Positions 33,825 through 38,420 of a stretch of DNA of 38,420 nucleotides are shown one piece after another. The translations under genes were made by a program, and so were the position numbers. Each line of letters opens with the position of its first letter. The first letter of the stretch is position 1. This DNA is from Fen-1308 sp035319125 (GTDB taxonomy: Bacteria; Nitrospirota; Thermodesulfovibrionia; Thermodesulfovibrionales; Dissulfurispiraceae), in contig DATHDG010000027.1 of assembly GCA_035319125.1 (NCBI GenBank), positions 1-38,420 of the forward strand, written 5' to 3'. The notes below the pieces were generated by a model. That model searched no databases, was not told where the DNA came from, and was given only the letters and a program-made list of their open reading frames with translations.

Positions 33825-34568
33825 ATGAAAACAGTCAGAAAGATAATTGAAATCAACGAGGAGCTGTGCAACGGCTGCGGCGAATGCGTGCCGAACTGCG
33901 CCGAGGGGGCGCTCAAAATAGTGGACGGCAAGGCGAAGATGGTATCAGAAATTTATTGCGACGGGCTGGGTGCCTGTCTGGGACATTGTCCGCAGGGTGC
34001 GTTGAAAATCGTAGAACGTGAGGCAGAGGAGTTTGACGAGCATGCGGTAGAGGAGCTTCTAAAGACCCACGGCGGGAAGGAGGCGCCTGCCTCCGTGCAT
34101 TCAGGTTGCCCCGGCAGCAGACTTCATACCTTCGGGTCACCCTGCCAGGAGGCAAACAGACCGGTCAGCCATGGCGAAGGCGCTTCCGCGCTTACTCATT
34201 GGCCTGTACAGATAAGGCTTGTGCCGCCGACCGCACCGTTTCTCAAGGGAGCACATCTTTTGGTTGCAGCCGACTGTACTGCTTATTCCTATGCGGATTT
34301 TCACGGCGAGCTGCTGGCAGGAAAGGCGCTGATGATAGGGTGCCCTAAATTCGATGATCCGCAGGAGTATCTTTCCAAATTCGTCGAAATATTCAGAAAT
34401 GCCGGCATCAGGAAAATAACAGTTGTAGACATGGAGGTGCCGTGCTGTTCAAAGTTACCGATGATAGTCAAAAAAGCCATGGAGCTGTCGGGCAAAAGCA
34501 TCCCGATGGAAGAGATAGTCATAGGCATCAGAGGAGAGGTGCTGAAAAGAATCCAGCATGCAGCATAA
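33825..34568 (+). CDS. 4Fe-4S ferredoxin-type protein with C-terminal cysteine-rich domain (FrdX-like)
   Basis: A 247-residue iron-sulfur protein. The first ferredoxin site is complete (C15/18/21/25 in CNGCGECVPNC). The second has only three cysteines (C45, C51, C55 in CDGLGACLGHC), as in the ferredoxin-like partner of hybrid cluster protein. The rest has conserved cysteines in HSGCPGSR, GCPKFDD and VPCCSKL and may bind a further cofactor. Members are known beside hcp under HcpR control; no hcp is in the window. AGGAGG precedes the ATG. It likely passes electrons to the reductase-like protein upstream. Confidence 0.83.
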   Translation: MKTVRKIIEINEELCNGCGECVPNCAEGALKIVDGKAKMVSEIYCDGLGACLGHCPQGALKIVEREAEEFDEHAVEELLKTHGGKEAPASVHSGCPGSRLHTFGSPCQEANRPVSHGEGASALTHWPVQIRLVPPTAPFLKGAHLLVAADCTAYSYADFHGELLAGKALMIGCPKFDDPQEYLSKFVEIFRNAGIRKITVVDMEVPCCSKLPMIVKKAMELSGKSIPMEEIVIGIRGEVLKRIQHAA

Positions 34569-34589
34569 AGAGCCTGGTGCCTGATCTGA

Positions 34590-34674
34590 TGGTGCAGGTA
34601 CCGAGACTCGAACTCGGACGGGGTTATCCACCAGATCCTAAGTCTGGCGCGTCTGCCAATTCCGCCATACCTGC
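34590..34674 (-). tRNA. tRNA-Leu (anticodon UAG)
   Basis: On the minus strand: acceptor GCAGGTA pairs with TACCTGC; discriminator A; encoded CCA at 34590-34592. The anticodon loop CTTAGGA within CCAGA/TCTGG gives UAG. A long variable arm is present (type II) and the T loop is GAGTTCGAGTCTC. It reads CUN leucine codons. Confidence 0.96.
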
Positions 34675-34802
34675 TTTTAGAATATTAACATATCAAACTT
34701 CCAATTGTTTTGATGTATGACGCCATTTCACAATTTTTCAGCTGGCTATATCACTATAGAATAGGCATGGTATTTGGAAGCACCCGAGATTCTTTTTTCT
34801 GG

Positions 34803-34892
34803 CACTTGAGAGTGTGGCTCTCCCCGCACCCTCAAGTGTACTTTTGAAAACCAGCTTGGATCGGTCTCGCTGCAAAGCAAGACTTCGCAGCG
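34803..34892. repeat. pair of inverted repeats in intergenic DNA
   Basis: CACTTGAG (34803-34810) and CTCAAGTG (34831-34838) form an 8-bp stem extended by GTG/CAC. CGCTGC (34868-34873) and GCAGCG (34887-34892) form a second, smaller one. They lie between a Mop-domain gene and tRNA-Leu, both minus. No T run follows on the minus strand. Terminator, repeat element or chance. Confidence 0.45.
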
Positions 34893-34930
34893 TAATAACA
34901 AATTCGCAGCTGCCGGCTCAGGTGTATGTA

Positions 34931-35140
34931 TTATTCCTTTACCGGTAATACATGGATTGCCTTTATGATAAGCTGAACCTTATCGCCTTTTTTCAGCTTG
35001 AGTGCCTGCAGCGACTCAGTCGTAAGCACTGACGCCATTTCGGCCGGCGCCGTCACATCAAACTTGACCAGCGACATTATGTCTCCCTTCTTTACGGATT
35101 TGACTTTTGCTACCACAGCATTCCTAGCGCCGAATTTCAT
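34931..35140 (-). CDS. molybdate-binding Mop/TOBE-domain protein
   Basis: A 69-residue Mop-like protein: KFGARNAVVAKVKSVKKGDI, ending with LKKGDKVQLIIKAIHVLPVKE shortened here to LKKGDKVQLIIKA. One Mop domain is about 68 residues, and such proteins assemble into rings that bind molybdate or tungstate in the cytosol. The ATG at 35138-35140 has AGGAGGCTGGC upstream and gives exact Mop length; the frame extends further but not with Mop sequence. It follows the DUF3047 gene (61 bp) on the same strand. Confidence 0.88.
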   Translation of the reverse strand: MKFGARNAVVAKVKSVKKGDIMSLVKFDVTAPAEMASVLTTESLQALKLKKGDKVQLIIKAIHVLPVKE

Positions 35141-35201
35141 GCCAGCCTCCTTGACGACTAATTTTATATGATCATAACACAAACCGAATGTCGCTGAAAT
35201 C

Positions 35202-35912
35202 TTATCTGAACACCTCAATATGGCCGACATACGATATGGATTTCTCTCCGGTATTATCGGAATCGTTCATAACGGCAATGCTTGCCATGGCAGGCGGGTC
35301 AATGCCGAAGGCCTTTCTGTAATCCTGAAGAATATCGACCGACTCCTCAACCCACTGTCCGGCCTTTTCAGGTCCGCGTTCGAGAGCTATCAGCTTAGCT
35401 CTGTCCGTGTAAGGGCTTGTCATGACTGGTGGACTATCAGGTCTGCTGGCCCAAACGTAACTTAACGTGCTGTCGGGAGGGTATTCGCCATACATGACTT
35501 TCGCAGCATTATATTTTATCTTTTCCATCAGGCCCAATCGTGCAGGATCGTACTTGAAGAGTACGTAAATCCGAATCGGATAGTCGTCTCCATCCTTTGT
35601 GCCGGGGACCGCTTTGGTGTAAACATTGCTCACCTTCCATCTCCATCTGATTTTCGGGTACTTGTAAATATCGATCTCTTTCACATCAACCATTGCGGAG
35701 GCAGAGGCGTTGCTTTCCGCTTTGAGTGCGCTTTCGCTTCCTTCGGATGCTATGCTGTATATTGTGTGGGCTTTGATCTTGGGAAAGTAGAGCGGCTTCC
35801 AGTTATCCAATGAGCGGAAATCTTCGCGCAAAAAAATCTGATCCTCCGCAAAAGAAGCGGATATAAAAAAGATGCAGACAGTCAGAAATACTGCAGATAT
35901 CATTCTCGCCAT
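35202..35912 (-). CDS. secreted DUF3047-family protein
   Basis: A 236-residue protein with a signal peptide (MARMISAVFLTVCIFFISASFA, written here by its ends MARMISAV and ISASFA). DUF3047 features follow: FREDFRSLDNWKPL-like start (REDFRSLDNWKPLYFPKI), RWRWKVSNV, DDYPIRIYVLF, TLSYVWASR and GIDPPAMASIAVMNDSDNT. It is predicted periplasmic and of beta-sandwich type; function is unknown. It heads a minus-strand pair with the Mop gene. The start ATG is the first of the frame. Confidence 0.85.
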   Translation of the reverse strand: MARMISAVFLTVCIFFISASFAEDQIFLREDFRSLDNWKPLYFPKIKAHTIYSIASEGSESALKAESNASASAMVDVKEIDIYKYPKIRWRWKVSNVYTKAVPGTKDGDDYPIRIYVLFKYDPARLGLMEKIKYNAAKVMYGEYPPDSTLSYVWASRPDSPPVMTSPYTDRAKLIALERGPEKAGQWVEESVDILQDYRKAFGIDPPAMASIAVMNDSDNTGEKSISYVGHIEVFR

Positions 35913-36075
35913 TTGAGCTACTTTTTATTATAAAACGAGCTAAAAGAAAATTCTCCGGGTTTGTTTAAAGAAAACGCTGAGAGCATCCTGATTATGATCC
36001 TTTATTCCTATCTTTTATGCTTTTACCATAGCAAAAAACTATTGGACATGCGCCGGCTCATGCTCTTATTTTCAT

Positions 36076-36594
36076 ATGAACACTTTCAGCGGCATGATCA
36101 GATCCTTCACGCATAAATTTATAGGATCACGACAGCTTTATTTTGCAATAAGGATTGTCATGGGGGGTATTTTTGTTTATGCCGGAATTGTAAAGCTCCT
36201 CACTATCAATGCATTTGCCCGTACCGTCGACCAGTATGACATAATCCCCGATGCGCTGCTTCCGGCGGTTGCAGTCGGCCTTCCGGCTTTTGAAGTCATT
36301 GCCGGCGTCGGATTGATATTCGATATTGCAGGCAGTCTGACAGCTATTCTGGCTTTGCTTGTGCTGTTCATTGCTGTTCTGTTGTATGGAGTCATTAACA
36401 ATATGGACGTCGACTGCGGTTGTTTTTCACCGGAGGAAGCAGCAAATCGCGGCAACCTTGCACAGGCTTTATATCGGGACCTGGCTATGATTGCTGCTGT
36501 TATGTTTTTGTTAGTACACCGCAGGTTGCGCCCGTCGAATTTGCAAAGTCTTTCCCTGTGGGGGAAAATCAGGTCATTCAAAGGAGGAATTTAG
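36076..36594 (+). CDS. MauE/DoxX-family membrane protein with DCGCF motif
   Basis: A 172-residue membrane protein with about four helices (about 22-45, 65-85, 88-110 and 132-150). The redox motif DCGCF holds C114 and C116, as in MauE-type DoxX proteins that handle disulfides or quinones in the membrane. It is four bases upstream of an exported rhodanese gene, whose ribosome-binding site AAAGGAGG lies inside its last codons. The two are therefore coupled. A role in thiol-disulfide or sulfane transfer across the membrane is inferred. The start codon has a weak Shine-Dalgarno. Confidence 0.82.
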   Translation: MNTFSGMIRSFTHKFIGSRQLYFAIRIVMGGIFVYAGIVKLLTINAFARTVDQYDIIPDALLPAVAVGLPAFEVIAGVGLIFDIAGSLTAILALLVLFIAVLLYGVINNMDVDCGCFSPEEAANRGNLAQALYRDLAMIAAVMFLLVHRRLRPSNLQSLSLWGKIRSFKGGI

Positions 36595-36597
36595 AAA

Positions 36598-37104
36598 ATG
36601 TCGATGAAGAGAATTATGATTACAGTATTGGCAGCAACATTTATTTTGGGTATAACGGGAAACGTCCTGGCAATTGGCACCAAGGATCTGGACAACGAAA
36701 AAATCGCCGTAAATTTTCAGCGGGAAGTTGAGAGGGGCGGGTATAAAGTAGTAAGCACTGCTGAACTTAAGAGCTGGATAGACCAAAAGAAAGATATGCT
36801 TATCATAGACACCATGCCTTCTGAAGACAGCTATAAAAAGGCTCATATCCCTGCCGCTCTGAATCTGGTATTCCCCATCCCGGAAATGGTATCAATCGAT
36901 GATAAGACTAAGGACGATCTTGTAAAAATGCTCGGTCCCAACAAGGACAGGCTGGTCGTGGTCTACTGCGGTTTTACGCAGTGCACGAGGAGCCACAATG
37001 GGGCAATGTGGGCTGTCAAACTCGGATATAAGAATGTCTATCGCTACCCTGGAGGCATCAAGGCTTGGGAGCAGTCCGATTATCCTGTTGAGAAACCTCA
37101 ATAG
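36598..37104 (+). CDS. exported single-domain rhodanese-like protein
   Basis: A 168-residue exported protein. A signal peptide (about 1-25; MITVLAATFILGITGNVLA core) precedes a rhodanese domain (about 50-165). The active-site loop is VVYCGFTQCTRSH, with catalytic C124 and a second cysteine C129. Predicted to carry sulfane sulfur as a persulfide in the periplasm. Good AAAGGAGG eight bases before the ATG. The next gene is a tandem rhodanese with a similar export signal, 24 bp away, and the upstream gene is a MauE-like membrane protein. Confidence 0.88.
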   Translation: MSMKRIMITVLAATFILGITGNVLAIGTKDLDNEKIAVNFQREVERGGYKVVSTAELKSWIDQKKDMLIIDTMPSEDSYKKAHIPAALNLVFPIPEMVSIDDKTKDDLVKMLGPNKDRLVVVYCGFTQCTRSHNGAMWAVKLGYKNVYRYPGGIKAWEQSDYPVEKPQ

Positions 37105-37128
37105 ACAGTATCATATCCGGAGGGTCAG

Positions 37129-37887
37129 ATGATATCGCTGCAACCATCACTGAAGAAAATCAGATTTTTCATGCTTCTTATGTTTGTATTGTTTTTGGTT
37201 CCAGTTACTCAGGCTTCGGCTGAGATGCAATATGGAAATATCGATACAGCACGGTTGAAGGCGATGATGGACAACAAAGACACATTTGTGCTGATTGATG
37301 CGCGCACGAAAGAGGAATACGACGAGGCACACATACCAGGAGCAATCAATATGCCTGAAAAGAAGTTTGATGCGCTGCTTTCGACGCTTCCGGCGGACAA
37401 GTCCTATCTGCTGGTCATTTATTGCAACGGCGTGAGATGCGGGAAGAGCAGGAAGGTCGCTGGAAAGGCTACAGACGCCGGATATTCCAAAATAATACTC
37501 TATGCTGAAGGTTTCCCCGTCTGGGAAGAAAAAGGCATGAAGATCACGGCCGGGCCCGATTACGGTAAAAAGATTCAGACTAGGATGTATCATCCTGCGG
37601 AACTCGCAGAACTGATGAAGACACATAAGAATGATTACGTAATCGTGGATGTACGGGACACTTCGGAATACAAAGAGGGTCATATCCCGGAAGCTATCAA
37701 TATCCCGTCTGAGACGTTTGCGCTTAAGTCCGAAGTGCTCCCGAAAGAGAAGAAAATAATAGTTTATTGCAATACCGGCAGTAGAAGCTATATGGCCTAC
37801 CGTAAACTGATCAAGCTGGCCTACCCGGATATTTATCAGGCGCTTTTTGCCGAATGGAAAGATGCGGGGAATCCGGTTGAGAAATAG
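37129..37887 (+). CDS. exported tandem rhodanese-domain protein
   Basis: A 252-residue protein with a signal peptide (about 1-33) and two rhodanese domains (about 38-140 and 152-250). Both catalytic cysteines are kept: C99 in VIYCNGVRCGKSRK and C214 in IVYCNTGSRSYMA. Each domain has its DARTKEEY or DVRDTSEY entry motif and HIPxAIN loop. The loop sequences differ, so the two halves may act on different partners. GGAGGG at 37119-37124 supports the ATG at 37129. With the previous two genes it looks like one periplasmic sulfur-transfer unit. Confidence 0.9.
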   Translation: MISLQPSLKKIRFFMLLMFVLFLVPVTQASAEMQYGNIDTARLKAMMDNKDTFVLIDARTKEEYDEAHIPGAINMPEKKFDALLSTLPADKSYLLVIYCNGVRCGKSRKVAGKATDAGYSKIILYAEGFPVWEEKGMKITAGPDYGKKIQTRMYHPAELAELMKTHKNDYVIVDVRDTSEYKEGHIPEAINIPSETFALKSEVLPKEKKIIVYCNTGSRSYMAYRKLIKLAYPDIYQALFAEWKDAGNPVEK

Positions 37888-37896
37888 ATATCACTA

Positions 37897-38022
37897 GTGA
37901 GGACATCCCTGCGGGAGTTGATTGCTGACATCTCCTCCCGCTGCACCGAATGCGGTGCCTGCCTGACGATGCAACTCAAAATAGCATGGTATAAACCTAT
38001 CGTTACGGCTTTTAATATTTAA
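37897..38022 (+). pseudogene. truncated Fe-S oxidoreductase N-terminal remnant
   Basis: A 41-codon GTG-started frame reads MRTSLRELIADISSRCTECG and then ACLTMQLK before losing resemblance to anything and stopping. The CTECGACL(x)2 element is the opening ferredoxin motif of Fe-S oxidoreductases such as glycolate-oxidase-type or heterodisulfide-reductase-type proteins, in which it is normally followed by a further Cys and hundreds of residues. Only the start survives, 9 bp after the tandem rhodanese gene. It is probably a relic of a third gene of that operon, though expression as a micro-protein cannot be excluded. Confidence 0.5.
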
Positions 38023-38281
38023 TTAATCTATTTTACTTATTTATTACTTCTATATTAGATTTATGTGCAAATGATCAATACAACGATCATAAATCATCAG
38101 CATCTTACTCACGTTACTTCTACCATCTGCTTGATATCCAGGAAAGCAGGAAGCATGAGGAGATGAAGACCCTTCGACTTCGCAGCTCCAGTTCAGAACT
38201 CATTCCAGGCCCAATAGTTAACAGCATGCTTACGAGGCGGGATCATGAAGATCCCTGTGCAATTCATTATGATCAGCCATC
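38023..38281. other. intergenic stretch upstream of the tRNA, with one hairpin
   Basis: AT-rich at first, then mixed. GGGATC-ATGAA-GATCCC at 38239-38255 is a perfect 6-bp hairpin 26 bp before the tRNA-like gene. No protein gene is convincing; a chance open frame starts at 38163 and runs through the tRNA. Confidence 0.4.
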
Positions 38282-38412
38282 GGGGGGCATGGGGCTGGTG
38301 CCTCACCTGGTCTGCAAAACCAGAGTCAAGGCCAAAGACTTGCCAGCTGAAAAGCGGCCTGTCGCCACTCATAAGGTGCCTTGGTGGGTTCGATTCCTAC
38401 TGTCCCTCTCCA
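38282..38412 (+). tRNA. selenocysteine-tRNA-like tRNA with cysteine anticodon (GCA) and very long variable region
   Basis: The acceptor stem GGGGGGCA pairs with TGTCCCTC over 8 bp (two G-U). Discriminator T (38409) and encoded CCA (38410-38412) follow. The D arm is TGGGGC-TGGT-GCCTCA, up to 6 bp with a 4-nt loop, of which 4 bp are sure. The anticodon arm CTGGT-CTGCAAA-ACCAG gives anticodon GCA. The T arm GTGGG-TTCGATT-CCTAC follows. The 8+5 acceptor/T geometry and short D loop are features of bacterial tRNA-Sec, whereas GCA and U73 are those of tRNA-Cys. The variable region is about 60 nt, closed by CAAGGC/GCCTTG directly against the T stem. Total is 131 nt. Confidence 0.85.
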
Positions 38413-38420
38413 TATACATT

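Noticed and set aside
38163..38420. An ATG-started frame running open through the tRNA-like gene to the window edge
   Set aside because: The ATG directly abuts its only Shine-Dalgarno-like sequence, the product resembles nothing known, and the overlapping tRNA has paired stems, CCA and a T loop that explain the bases better.

Overview
The window reads as a chromosomal segment of a Gram-negative, probably anaerobic bacterium. A lipoprotein, several secreted proteins, a periplasmic-type c-type cytochrome, a 2-oxoacid:ferredoxin oxidoreductase, a siroheme-type sulfite/nitrite reductase-like protein and a CRP/FNR regulator of the HcpR/DNR look all point that way. The mix would fit Nitrospirota (Thermodesulfovibrio-like) or Desulfobacterota; this is inference and no marker here settles it.

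Layout. 1-3914: truA (minus), an AI-2E family permease and mutL. 3945-6810: a decayed type I restriction-modification remnant (hsdM lacking its 5' end and carrying a frameshift, plus an intact two-domain hsdS, no hsdR). 6970-7686: a VapBC-like toxin-antitoxin pair behind two abutting palindromes. 7718-11533: housekeeping genes murA, the bifunctional (p)ppGpp gene rel, and an HU gene with clear promoter and terminator. 11628-13010: a broken universal stress protein gene followed by a cation/Ca2+ exchanger-like permease. 13152-15372: a secreted two-module protein of unknown function, an NAD(P)-binding epimerase-like protein and a glycine-zipper lipoprotein. 15434-16463 (minus): tiny membrane proteins, including two untracked micro-genes that share the motif KPGWWxxH(x11)H. 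16738-23307: an unusual HAD-thioredoxin reductase-like fusion, gltB, and an endonuclease III gene with an altered Fe-S ligand.

23328-32831: an ICMT-like methyltransferase, a CBM9-like protein, a chemoreceptor, a small cytochrome c, a radical SAM-HhH protein, korB-korA, a diguanylate cyclase and a CRP/FNR-family regulator. 32858-34568: an FNR/HcpR-type palindrome precedes a PCP_red/siroheme/ferredoxin fusion reductase and a polyferredoxin-like protein; the spacing of palindrome and -10 element is that of a class II activator. 34590-35912 (minus): tRNA-Leu, a Mop-domain molybdate-binding protein and a DUF3047 secreted protein. 36076-37887: a MauE/DoxX-like membrane protein with a DCGCF motif and two exported rhodanese proteins, probably one redox/sulfur-transfer operon.

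The most striking item is at the right end. Positions 38282-38412 fold as a tRNA with selenocysteine-tRNA architecture (8-bp acceptor stem plus 5-bp T stem, D arm with a 4-nt loop). It has a cysteine anticodon (GCA), the U73 discriminator used by cysteine tRNAs, an encoded CCA, and an exceptionally long variable region of about 60 nt closed by a perfect 6-bp stem. Together with the twin two-histidine micro-proteins at 15846-16077, this is the best candidate for undescribed biology here.
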